Positions 19,903 to 31,942 of a stretch of DNA of 64,000 nt are shown here, one piece after another. How positions within the stretch are numbered: position 1 is the first letter of the stretch; every line of letters begins with the position of its first letter. The stretch lies in the NCBI RefSeq assembly GCF_034064985.1, contig NZ_CP139249.1:496001-560000 (forward strand). The letters are read 5' to 3'. Under the pieces are notes generated by a model. It was not told the origin of the DNA and did no database searches. It saw nothing but the letters and a program-made list of their open reading frames with translations. The stretch comes from Acinetobacter pittii. Lineage in GTDB: Bacteria; Pseudomonadota; Gammaproteobacteria; Pseudomonadales; Moraxellaceae. A program made the position numbers and the translations under genes.

Positions 19903-20760
19903 ATGAATTACCGTCACCATTTCCATGCGGGCAACTTTGCAGATGTTATGAAGCATGTGCTTTTGCTACAGCTGCTCAACCGTTTAAATGCTAAAGATAA
20001 ACCTTATCGTTATATCGATACGCATGGAGGGGCAGGCAAATATGATTTATCTCTGGCACCTGCACAAAAGTCTGGAGAGTTTCTCACAGGCATTCATCGT
20101 CTAGTTCAACTATCTGACATGGAAAAGCGTCAGGCACCTGAAGCAATCCAGCAATATTTGAAATTGGTCGAACAATTACGTTCTGAGGAAGGAAAGGGTA
20201 GTTATCCTGGTTCTCCTTGGTTTGCCCTGCAAGGCATGCGTGAAATCGACAAAGCGACAATATTTGAAATGCAGCGCGATGTATTTCAGCAATTACGTCA
20301 TAATATTCGCGATAAACGTGCAGGTTTACATGAGCGCGATGCATATGAAGGCTTGCTTGGCGTAATTCCGCCAAAAGAAAAGCGCGGTCTAGTTATGATC
20401 GACCCACCTTACGAATTAGAACGTAAAGACTTTCCGCAATTAGTTGAACTTTTACAGCAAGCTTATAAAAAATGGCCAACAGGCGTTTTTGCAGTTTGGT
20501 ATCCAATTAAAGACCGAGCGATGATTGAACGTTTTGAAAAGAAAATGTTTAAAACGGGTATTCGCCGTCAGTTAGTTTGTGAAATTTGTGTATGGCCAGA
20601 TGACACTCCTGTAGGTCTAAATGGTTGTGGTTTATTAGTGATTAACCCACCTTGGCAGTTCTCTGAACAAGCAGACCAAGCACTACAGTGGTTATTCCCG
20701 CATCTACGCATGCAAGAAACTGGTGGTCATGCTGCTGTTCGCTGGTTGGTAGGTGAGTAA
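19903..20760 (+). CDS. rlmJ: 23S rRNA (adenine(2030)-N6)-methyltransferase RlmJ
   Basis: Methylates A2030 of 23S rRNA using S-adenosylmethionine. The family N-terminus MNYRHHFHAGNFADVMKHVLL is intact. The ligand-binding Y-x-DTHGGAGKYDL region and the catalytic motif MIDPPYELERKD follow, and the length of 285 residues is normal. A GAGGAA ribosome site precedes the start. pssA begins 41 bases downstream on the same strand. Confidence 0.95.
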   Translation: MNYRHHFHAGNFADVMKHVLLLQLLNRLNAKDKPYRYIDTHGGAGKYDLSLAPAQKSGEFLTGIHRLVQLSDMEKRQAPEAIQQYLKLVEQLRSEEGKGSYPGSPWFALQGMREIDKATIFEMQRDVFQQLRHNIRDKRAGLHERDAYEGLLGVIPPKEKRGLVMIDPPYELERKDFPQLVELLQQAYKKWPTGVFAVWYPIKDRAMIERFEKKMFKTGIRRQLVCEICVWPDDTPVGLNGCGLLVINPPWQFSEQADQALQWLFPHLRMQETGGHAAVRWLVGE

Positions 20761-20801
20761 CAGTTAACTTAAATCAATGCACATGTTTGGAATAGAAAAT
20801 A

Positions 20802-21635
20802 ATGACAAATGCGCCTAAACCAGAGCAAGATTTAACTCATAATGAACATTCATTTGATGGGATTACATTTGAAGTGGTTGAAGAAGAAGATAATCCGGAA
20901 GGACAAAAAGTGAAGCGCCGAGGTATTTATCTTTGGCCTAACTTAATTACAACCGCTGCTCTGTTGTCCGGTTTCTATTCCATCATTGCAAGTATGAATG
21001 GCGATTTTAATCAAGCGATCTATGCCATTTTTATTGCAGCGCTATTAGATGGTTTAGATGGTCGAGTTGCTCGAGCAATTGGCGCGCAAAGCGCTTTTGG
21101 CGAACAATATGATTCTCTCTCGGACTTGTTAGCTTTTGGTGTGGCTCCGGCAATGCTGATGTATAGCTGGAGTTTGCATGATTTAGGTCGTATTGGTCTG
21201 GCTTGTTGTTTTGTTTATACAGCCTGCGCAGCCTTCCGACTAGCGCGTTTTAATGTGCAAATAGGCGTTGTTGATAAGCGTTATTTTATCGGCATTGCAA
21301 GTCCACTCGCTGCTATTATCATTATTTCACTTGTCTGGGTTGCTCGCGATTATCCTTTCATTTTTGATTTACGTGATATTGCGATTCAAACTATTAATGC
21401 TGTTCTTATGGTAATTGTGGGATTACTCATGATTTCCAATATTAAATATTATTCTTTCAAGCAGATGGATCGTAAACGCGTTCCTTTTGTAGTTATGTTG
21501 CCAGTAGTACTGATTTTTGCGGCAATCACTTATAATATTCCAATGGGCATTTTGACAGTTTCAATTATCTATGCTCTATCTGGCTTTGTTACGACTCTAT
21601 TTGCACGCAAGAGTAATGAAACACTAAAAACATAA
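20802..21635 (+). CDS. pssA: CDP-diacylglycerol--serine O-phosphatidyltransferase
   Basis: Makes phosphatidylserine, the precursor of phosphatidylethanolamine, in the inner membrane. The CDP-alcohol phosphotransferase signature is complete: DGLDGRVAR, eight residues, GEQYDSLSD. There are about eight membrane segments and a 45-residue hydrophilic N-terminus, as in the type II (PssA of non-enteric Gram-negatives and Bacillus) enzymes. The next gene starts 17 bases downstream. Confidence 0.94.
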   Translation: MTNAPKPEQDLTHNEHSFDGITFEVVEEEDNPEGQKVKRRGIYLWPNLITTAALLSGFYSIIASMNGDFNQAIYAIFIAALLDGLDGRVARAIGAQSAFGEQYDSLSDLLAFGVAPAMLMYSWSLHDLGRIGLACCFVYTACAAFRLARFNVQIGVVDKRYFIGIASPLAAIIIISLVWVARDYPFIFDLRDIAIQTINAVLMVIVGLLMISNIKYYSFKQMDRKRVPFVVMLPVVLIFAAITYNIPMGILTVSIIYALSGFVTTLFARKSNETLKT

Positions 21636-21652
21636 AATAGAAGAGGTCCAGT

Positions 21653-22720
21653 ATGCCTAAGTTGATAAGTGAAATTAATCAATTACAGCAACTGGGCCTT
21701 AATGCTAAAGAGGGGGTTGTTTATCAACCTTCTCGTGGCTTTTTTAAAATCGTTTATCAAGCTTTAATCCTTCCCAATTTACCCACACCGCTTCGTTATT
21801 TTAATTATATTAGTTTAGTTGGACAGCCGCGCATTCCTCTTTGTTATAACGCTCACAGTATTACAACTTCAGCAATCGACACTGCAACAGTGCTTGTAAG
21901 TAATAGCCAACATAGCGTGGGACATTTAAAAACATATTCTATTCGACGCCAATGCCAGTTTGATTCAACTCTCTATCAGTTTGATAAAACTGATCTGATT
22001 CAATGGCAAATTCCAATGATTCGCCTTCAGCGATTAGACTCGGAAATGGGATGTGATCTTACGATTCAAATCCCAGAAAATATATCTAATGCCTCTGCAT
22101 TACAGTGGGGCGTTTCTGACTATTGGTCAACACTGTGTGTTTGTGTAGGAGAAATTTTTTATAAAGGGCAAAAATATGAAATTGAAGGATTGGGGCGATT
22201 TAAACACGCAAGGGCTCTGCATTTACCGTTCTTATCTTTATGTTTCTATACATGCCAAATTATTAATTTGAATGAGACGACACAGCTTACATTCCTACAA
22301 ATAAGAAATCAGTGGAATATCATTTTATGCTCAAGACTAGAGATCCATGAATTTGGGAAGCCTGTTGAAATTTTTACCGAAGATGTAAATTTACATATCC
22401 ATCGGGTTTATCCAAAGGTTAAAACACCAAATGGTAAAGAGATGTATTTGCCACGAGAGTTTTCTTGGCAGTGTAAGAAAAATGGAAAAATAATTTTTGA
22501 ACTGTATGCACAAAGCCGTGGTGACTACAAGTTTGGTTTGGCGGCTGGATATGTAGGAAGCTTTCAATATCAATTAAGCTGGAATGAACAGTGTCTACAA
22601 GGAGAAGGTGGATATTGTGAATATATTGATTGTCGCCCACTTAGGTGGCAAGAAAAGAATCAAGACGAGAAAATTTTAGATAAATTGATGCTTTTGCAGC
22701 CATGTTTATATAAAAAATGA
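21653..22720 (+). CDS. Hypothetical protein, 355 aa (possibly DUF6670)
   Basis: A beta-rich protein without signal peptide or clear membrane segment. It reads like the Acinetobacter DUF6670 group, but I am not certain. The C-terminal half has repeated strand motifs (YKFGLAAGYVGSFQYQLSWNEQCLQGEGGYCEYIDCRPL) reminiscent of lipocalin- or AttH-like folds. Its AGAGG ribosome site is good, and it lies 17 bases after pssA, so it is probably co-transcribed. A link to lipid metabolism is inferred only from this position. Confidence 0.6.
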   Translation: MPKLISEINQLQQLGLNAKEGVVYQPSRGFFKIVYQALILPNLPTPLRYFNYISLVGQPRIPLCYNAHSITTSAIDTATVLVSNSQHSVGHLKTYSIRRQCQFDSTLYQFDKTDLIQWQIPMIRLQRLDSEMGCDLTIQIPENISNASALQWGVSDYWSTLCVCVGEIFYKGQKYEIEGLGRFKHARALHLPFLSLCFYTCQIINLNETTQLTFLQIRNQWNIILCSRLEIHEFGKPVEIFTEDVNLHIHRVYPKVKTPNGKEMYLPREFSWQCKKNGKIIFELYAQSRGDYKFGLAAGYVGSFQYQLSWNEQCLQGEGGYCEYIDCRPLRWQEKNQDEKILDKLMLLQPCLYKK

Positions 22721-22780
22721 CTATTTTTATCATTTTTGGTTAAAAAGCGAACTGTTGTTGCACTAATGTTAAAAAAGGTA

Positions 22781-22808
22781 TTGCAAAGGGAATGAGATGG
22801 TCTATAAT
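22781..22808 (+). promoter_or_regulatory. rRNA operon promoter, copy 1
   Basis: TTGCAA and TATAAT are 16 bases apart, followed by a GCAC discriminator and a long untranslated leader. The upstream part differs from the second operon; identity begins within the spacer at 22792. Confidence 0.75.
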
Positions 22809-23182
22809 GCACATCCATCGGCGGTGATGTAGATAGAAACTTGTTGAAAAACAGTTACTTGTGATTAGATTGGTTGCTTTAAGTGATGAATTTGATGGTA
22901 AGTTGGTTTTGAGAATAAGTTTTAAAAATATCGAAATTACCTGTTGACTTTTAAGAGATTAAGAGTAATATAGCCGACCTAGCTTGCTGGTGACGAACCA
23001 GGAAGAAGATCATTAAGAGAATTGAAGAACAACTTGTGTGGATTTTTACTGATTGATTAATCGAAATAATTTTCATTGATTGATTGGTTTAAATTACTCG
23101 AAGTTTATTTGAGCGAAATTTAAGTCAGTAATTGATGAGCCAGAATTGGCACCTTGTCTTTAATAAGGTGCAAAATGATTTT
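22809..23182 (+). other. rRNA leader with 16S processing stem
   Basis: A transcribed leader of about 370 bases. Positions 23023-23044 are complementary (with a small bulge) to 24743-24765 after 16S and would form the double-stranded RNase III site around pre-16S. A separate hairpin, GCACCTT / AAGGTGC, lies at 23149-23171 just before the mature 16S end. Confidence 0.65.
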
Positions 23183-24719
<1,537 letters not shown>

Positions 24720-24778
24720 ACGAAAGATTGACGATTGGTAAGAATCCACAACAAGTTGTTCTTCATAGATGTATCTGA

Positions 24779-24855
<77 letters not shown>

Positions 24856-24910
24856 TGACTTTGACTAGTTGAAGTTATAGATAAAAGATACATGACTGAT
24901 GATGTAAGCT

Positions 24911-24986
24911 GGGGACTTAGCTTAGTTGGTAGAGCGCCTGCTTTGCACGCAGGAGGTCAGGAGTTCGACTCTCCTAGTCTCCACCA
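24911..24986 (+). tRNA. tRNA-Ala (anticodon TGC), copy 1
   Basis: 76-nt cloverleaf. The acceptor GGGGACT pairs with AGTCTCC, the anticodon stem is CCTGC/GCAGG with loop TTTGCAC, and CCA is encoded. Confidence 0.97.
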
Positions 24987-25347
24987 GAACTTAAGAGAAG
25001 TTCGGATTACAGAAATTAGTAAATAGAGATTTTAAGATCTTGGTTTATTAACTTCTGTGATTTAAGTATCACGGTATTAAGCATGACCTGACGAAGGCAT
25101 GTTTATTCATTAACAGATTGGCAAAATTGAGTCTGAAATAAATTGTTCACTCAATAACAAAAAGAGAGGAAGTAATTCTGATCTTGGAGTTGATTGAGAA
25201 CTAGCAAATTAACTGAATCAAGCGTTTTGGTATATGAATTTAGATTGAAGCTGTACAGTGTTTAAGTACACAGACAACAGATAGTAGCGATGAAGAATCG
25301 CACGGACAACACTCACTTGTAGGTGTTGACGACTGTTTGGGGTTGTA
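24987..25347 (+). other. tRNA-Ala to 23S spacer
   Basis: A transcribed spacer without a gene. Its last ~20 bases plus the 23S start (ending TATAGTCAAG) are complementary to the sequence after 23S (CTTGACTATACAACACCC), forming the pre-23S processing stem. Confidence 0.6.
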
Positions 25348-28239
<2,892 letters not shown>

Positions 28240-28422
28240 ACAACACCCAAGCAGTTGTATGTGAAGCATCAATCGATTCATAAACATGCAAAGCAACTTG
28301 ATTTAGTTAAACGCTTAGCTAAAATGAACAAAATCAGATTCAATCAGCCCGTCTGTAAAGATTTGGAAAACGCAACGTATCACACAGTGAATAAAACGAA
28401 GCAAGTATCCATAAACAGTTGT

Positions 28423-28537
28423 GCTGGCGACCATAGCAAGAGTGAACCACCTGATCCCTTCCCGAACTCAGAAGTGAAACCTCTTAGCGCTGATGGTAGT
28501 GTGGGGTTACCCATGTGAGAGTAAGTCATCGCCAGCT
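28423..28537 (+). rRNA. 5S ribosomal RNA, copy 1
   Basis: About 115 nt. The terminal pairing GCTGGCGA / TCGCCAGC and the conserved CCCGAACTCAGAAGTGAAAC are present. Ends are approximate to one or two bases. Confidence 0.95.
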
Positions 28538-28546
28538 CATTATTCT

Positions 28547-28582
28547 AAACACCCCCGTTCCAATGAATGGGGGTGTTTTTTT
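28547..28582 (+). terminator. rRNA operon terminator, copy 1
   Basis: A strong hairpin with AACACCCCC / GGGGGTGTT arms followed by seven T, right after 5S. Confidence 0.9.
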
Positions 28583-28708
28583 ATACCTAAAATATTTTTG
28601 GGGGGATAAAGTGGAAACTTAATCGCCAATTCTTCAGACATTAAAATTGATTCAAATTATAAAGAAATAAAGCTAATCTAAAATTATTTACCTAATTAGA
28701 AATTTAAT

Positions 28709-29104
28709 ATGCCGTGGATCGTAGTTAAAACTTTCTCGTTTCCTTATGAGGCACAAATTGCAAAGACTCAATTAGAAGCATTTGGAATTCCTGTTTATAT
28801 TGAAAATGAGCATACAATTAATATGGATTGGCTCTATTCTAATGCTTTAGGTGGAGTTCGCTTATTAGTTCCAGAGAACTATGTTGATGAAGCGAACTCA
28901 TTTCTTGAAAAAGACTTCAGTGATGAGCTTGAACAAAAGTTTGGGGAGAGTAAAGAATGTTGCCCTGAGTGTGGAAGTTTGGATATAGAAGTTAATACTG
29001 AAGGAAAAAAATCTGCCTTTATAGCGTTTATGTTTTTCGGTCTACCTTTATTTTCTTTTAAAAAAGGTAATAGATGTAGGCATTGTGGGCACTTTTGGAA
29101 TTAA
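28709..29104 (+). CDS. DUF2007-domain protein with C-terminal zinc ribbon
   Basis: A 131-residue protein. Residues about 1-72 match the DUF2007 (putative signal-transducing) domain: WIVVKTFSFPYEAQIAKTQLEAFGIPVYIENE, then GGVRLLVPENYVDEA. Residues 85-131 form a zinc ribbon with two Cys pairs (CCPECGS and CRHCGHFW) bracketing a hydrophobic segment. Function unknown. It lies just downstream of the first rRNA operon terminator. Confidence 0.8.
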   Translation: MPWIVVKTFSFPYEAQIAKTQLEAFGIPVYIENEHTINMDWLYSNALGGVRLLVPENYVDEANSFLEKDFSDELEQKFGESKECCPECGSLDIEVNTEGKKSAFIAFMFFGLPLFSFKKGNRCRHCGHFWN

Positions 29105-29148
29105 ATATACAGTAAAAGATTATTGATTATCTTAATTATGGAACCTAA

Positions 29149-29286
29149 TGTAGATATATTAGAGTTATTTCTATCTCTGCAATTAATGTTCGAGGCAGAG
29201 AAGCACCAGATACTAAAGAAAGAAAATTTATTGTTTTGACAGACGTTCAATTTAAGAAATATAAGGAATTATTCCATGACAACTAA
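29149..29286 (+). pseudogene. Possible remnant of a gene 3' end
   Basis: An open stretch of 45 codons with no start codon, preceded by a stop, ending in TAA inside the next gene's 5' end. Its translation looks protein-like (RVISISAINVRGREAPDT, then KERKFIVLTDVQFKKYKEL). It may be a decayed C-terminus, or chance; I recognise no family. Confidence 0.25.
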
Positions 29287-29839
29287 AAAACAGTTATCTC
29301 CAAAACAAATAGAGGTTTTAATTGAACTATTAAAAGCTAGATTTGAAAAGAATTCACATCGCCATAAAGAAATTGAGTGGACAAATGTGCGAGCAAAATT
29401 AATAGAGTCACCAGAAAAATTGTGGTCATTGCAAGAAATGGAGAATACTGGGGGAGAGCCAGACGTTGTAGCGTATAATCAGCAAAAAGATGAATATTTA
29501 TTTGTCGATTGTTCTGCTGAAACACCCAAAGGTCGTAGAAGCCTTTGCTATGATCGTGAGGCTCTACAATCTAGAAAAGATCATCCTCCTAAAAATAGCG
29601 CAACAGACTTACTCCAAGAAATAGGGGCTGAACTTCTAACAGAAGAGCAATATCACCAATTACAACAGCTCGGGGAGTTTGATCTAAAAACATCTAGCTG
29701 GCTTGCTACTCCAGAGGAAATCCGAAAATTAGGAGGAGCTCTTTTTGCGGACTGTCGCTATGGTCGAGTCTTCATCTATCATAATGGAGCCCAGTCTTAT
29801 TATGCAGCTCGTGGTTTTCGCTGCTGTTTAAGGGTATAA
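29276..29839 (+). CDS. DUF4256-family protein
   Basis: A 187-residue soluble protein matching the DUF4256 pattern: WSLQEMENTGGEPDVVAYN, FVDCSAETPKGRRSLCYDREAL, GAELLTEEQYHQLQQLGEFDLKTSSWLATP, and a C-terminal RVFIYHNGAQSYYAARGFR. Function unknown. An AAGGA ribosome site lies nine bases before the ATG. It is a stand-alone gene upstream of the terpene cluster. Confidence 0.85.
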   Translation: MTTKKQLSPKQIEVLIELLKARFEKNSHRHKEIEWTNVRAKLIESPEKLWSLQEMENTGGEPDVVAYNQQKDEYLFVDCSAETPKGRRSLCYDREALQSRKDHPPKNSATDLLQEIGAELLTEEQYHQLQQLGEFDLKTSSWLATPEEIRKLGGALFADCRYGRVFIYHNGAQSYYAARGFRCCLRV

Positions 29840-29975
29840 GCCTTTTGAATCAACTCAATCGTTTGGATTTGATATTTTATGCCAAGAAAATGGAGATTCT
29901 TGCAACTTTTGACTGATAGTAAACATGACAAGATATGTTCTGGAATTAAATAAAAATATCAGGACATTTCTAAAA

Positions 29976-31139
29976 ATGCAGCTCAATCCAATTTACTATA
30001 ATGAACAACATATAGCTTTTGCCGATAATGTTCGTAGATTTGTACAAAAAGAAATGGCCCCTTTCGTTAATGACTGGGATGAGGCTGAGACATTCCCAAG
30101 AGAACTTTATAAAAAGGCTGCTGAAATTGGTCTATTAGGTTTAGGTTTTTCTGAGGAATATGGCGGTATTCCTGATGCAGATCCATTTTATTCATTACTG
30201 GCTGGTGTAGAAATGGCAAAAGCTGGTTCGGGTGGAGTACATATTTCACTCATGGTACATACAATTGGAGCACCACCGATTCAGCATTTTGGAAGTGAAG
30301 AACTAAAGTCAAAAGTTTTACCAAGGATTATTTCTGGAGAAAAGATTTCAGCATTGGCGATTACAGAACCAGGTGGTGGTTCTGATGTGGCTGCATTACA
30401 GACTAAAGCTGTCAGAGATGGTGATTACTATATTGTTTCTGGTGAGAAAACCTTTATTACATCGGGAATTCGTGCAGATTATTATACAGTTGCAGTGCGT
30501 ACTGATCCGACAAAAACGGGTGCAGAAGGCATTTCAATGTTGCTCATTGATGCACACAGTGAAGGTATTACTAAAACACCTTTGAAAAAAATGGGATGGT
30601 GGGCTTCTGATACGGCGCATTTGCATTTTGATCAAGTACGAGTACCTGCATCAAATCTACTTGGTAAAGAAAATTCTGGTTTTAAAGTTATTATGAATAA
30701 CTTTAATATGGAGCGATTTTTCTTGGGAGTAGTGGCTTATGGGTACGCGTTAGTCTGTTATGAAGAAGCTTTAGAATGGGCACAGCAGCGTAAAACTTTT
30801 GATAAAAGATTAATAGATCATCAAGTAGTACGCCATAAGTTGGTAGATATGGCAACCCAGCTGACCTCAACGAGGGCATTACTTGAAGAAACTGCATGGA
30901 AAATGACTCAACCAAAACTACAAGGGCCTGACTTGGTGGCGCAAATTTCAATGCTTAAAAATGTTGCGACTCGCACAATGCAGTTTTGTGCTGATGCGGC
31001 TGTACAAACGTTAGGTGGTATGGGCTTTATGCGAGGTACCAAGTCGGAACGTATTTACCGTGAAGTGAAGGTCAATATGATTGGTGGTGGTGCTGAAGAA
31101 ATTATGAAAGATTTAATTAGTAAACAGTTGAGTTATTAA
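29976..31139 (+). CDS. Acyl-CoA dehydrogenase, probably part of the terpene pathway
   Basis: A 387-residue FAD enzyme that introduces an alpha,beta double bond in an acyl-CoA. Family motifs include ALAITEPGGGSDVAALQTKA, the flavin-binding YIVSGEKTFITSG and a C-terminal QTLGGMGFMRGTKSERIYREVKVNMIGGGAEEIM. It differs clearly from the second acyl-CoA dehydrogenase (36359-37516) but shares its GGGA(E/D)EIM end. It precedes and converges on the TetR gene, so it is probably a separate transcript. The frame extends to ATG 29925; ATG 29976 fits family N-termini better. Confidence 0.88.
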   Translation: MQLNPIYYNEQHIAFADNVRRFVQKEMAPFVNDWDEAETFPRELYKKAAEIGLLGLGFSEEYGGIPDADPFYSLLAGVEMAKAGSGGVHISLMVHTIGAPPIQHFGSEELKSKVLPRIISGEKISALAITEPGGGSDVAALQTKAVRDGDYYIVSGEKTFITSGIRADYYTVAVRTDPTKTGAEGISMLLIDAHSEGITKTPLKKMGWWASDTAHLHFDQVRVPASNLLGKENSGFKVIMNNFNMERFFLGVVAYGYALVCYEEALEWAQQRKTFDKRLIDHQVVRHKLVDMATQLTSTRALLEETAWKMTQPKLQGPDLVAQISMLKNVATRTMQFCADAAVQTLGGMGFMRGTKSERIYREVKVNMIGGGAEEIMKDLISKQLSY

Positions 31140-31145
31140 TTATTG

Positions 31146-31173
31146 CAAGGTGGCCTTTGAGCCACTTTTTTAT
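31146..31173. terminator. Terminator between acyl-CoA dehydrogenase and atuR
   Basis: GTGGC / GCCAC hairpin followed by six T on the plus strand, directly after the dehydrogenase stop codon. Its end overlaps the last codons of the convergent TetR gene. Confidence 0.65.
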
Positions 31174-31769
31174 TTCAAAGCCATTTCCCAGACCATTTCG
31201 GTTAACTCATCAATTTTGACTTTACCCTCAGCTTTATACCAAGTTACGGTCCACGAAATTGCACCACCAACTAATCTTCGCCAAATAAAGGCATCATGCT
31301 TTACCTTGCCTTCAGTGCGTAATTTTTCAATAACATCTAACCAGATTTGCTCATATTCATTACGCATTTTTAGAAGATAATCTTGTTTTTCTTTTGACAG
31401 GGCAAACCATTCATAGACCAAAACAGCCATGGCTGCACCAGTATCTCCAGTAATTGAAATGAGTTCAGATTTAATAAGAGCACGTAATTGTTGTTCTGGA
31501 TCGGTAGATTGAGCGGCTGCATCTTTTAAACGAGCAAGATTGTAAATAATGGTTTCCTCCATCACGTGAGCGAGGATGTCATCTTTACTTTTAAAGTGGT
31601 GGAATAAGCTTCCCGACTGGATTCCAATAAATTGAGCAAGTTCGCGTACAGTGGTTTTGTCATAGCCTTGTTTATGAAATAGGTAGGCAGCCCCTCGTAA
31701 TAAGCGACCACGTGGGCTGTCATCAAAACAAGAGATATTTGGAATCTGTTCAATTGAAGTCGCAATCAT
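31170..31769 (-). CDS. atuR: TetR-family repressor of the terpene cluster (AtuR-like)
   Basis: A 199-residue TetR regulator. The N-terminal helix-turn-helix is GAAYLFHKQGYDKTTVRELAQFIGIQSGSLFHHFKSKDDIL, and the C-terminal part is the ligand-binding dimer domain. It is transcribed divergently from atuA, as atuR is in Pseudomonas aeruginosa, where AtuR represses the cluster by binding inverted repeats before atuA. A perfect palindrome lies in the shared intergenic region. The inducer is expected to be a pathway acyl-CoA; this is inference. Confidence 0.85.
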   Translation of the reverse strand: MIATSIEQIPNISCFDDSPRGRLLRGAAYLFHKQGYDKTTVRELAQFIGIQSGSLFHHFKSKDDILAHVMEETIIYNLARLKDAAAQSTDPEQQLRALIKSELISITGDTGAAMAVLVYEWFALSKEKQDYLLKMRNEYEQIWLDVIEKLRTEGKVKHDAFIWRRLVGGAISWTVTWYKAEGKVKIDELTEMVWEMALK

Positions 31770-31888
31770 ACGAAAGCCGAATCCTTTATATAAAAATACT
31801 TAACAGAAAAGTTTGCCAAATCTCATCATGTTTTACCTGAGCTGTCGAGTTTGGCAGTTTTGGTCAATTTCACAATAACATTTTGCTC

Positions 31889-31918
31889 TTTACAAACCAA
31901 GCGCTTGCTTGGTAATGT
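31889..31918 (+). promoter_or_regulatory. atuA promoter with palindromic operator
   Basis: The sequence ACCAAGCGCTTGCTTGGT at 31896-31913 has perfect 7-bp arms around GCTT. It sits between a plausible -35 (TTTACA, 31889-31894) and -10 (TAATGT, 31913-31918), 18 bases apart, just upstream of atuA. Binding there would block the polymerase, as expected for a TetR repressor. A further inverted pair, TGCCAAA / TTTGGCA (31814-31820 and 31850-31856), could belong to the atuR side. Confidence 0.6.
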
Positions 31919-31942
31919 TGAGTTTAATTTTTAAACAAAATA

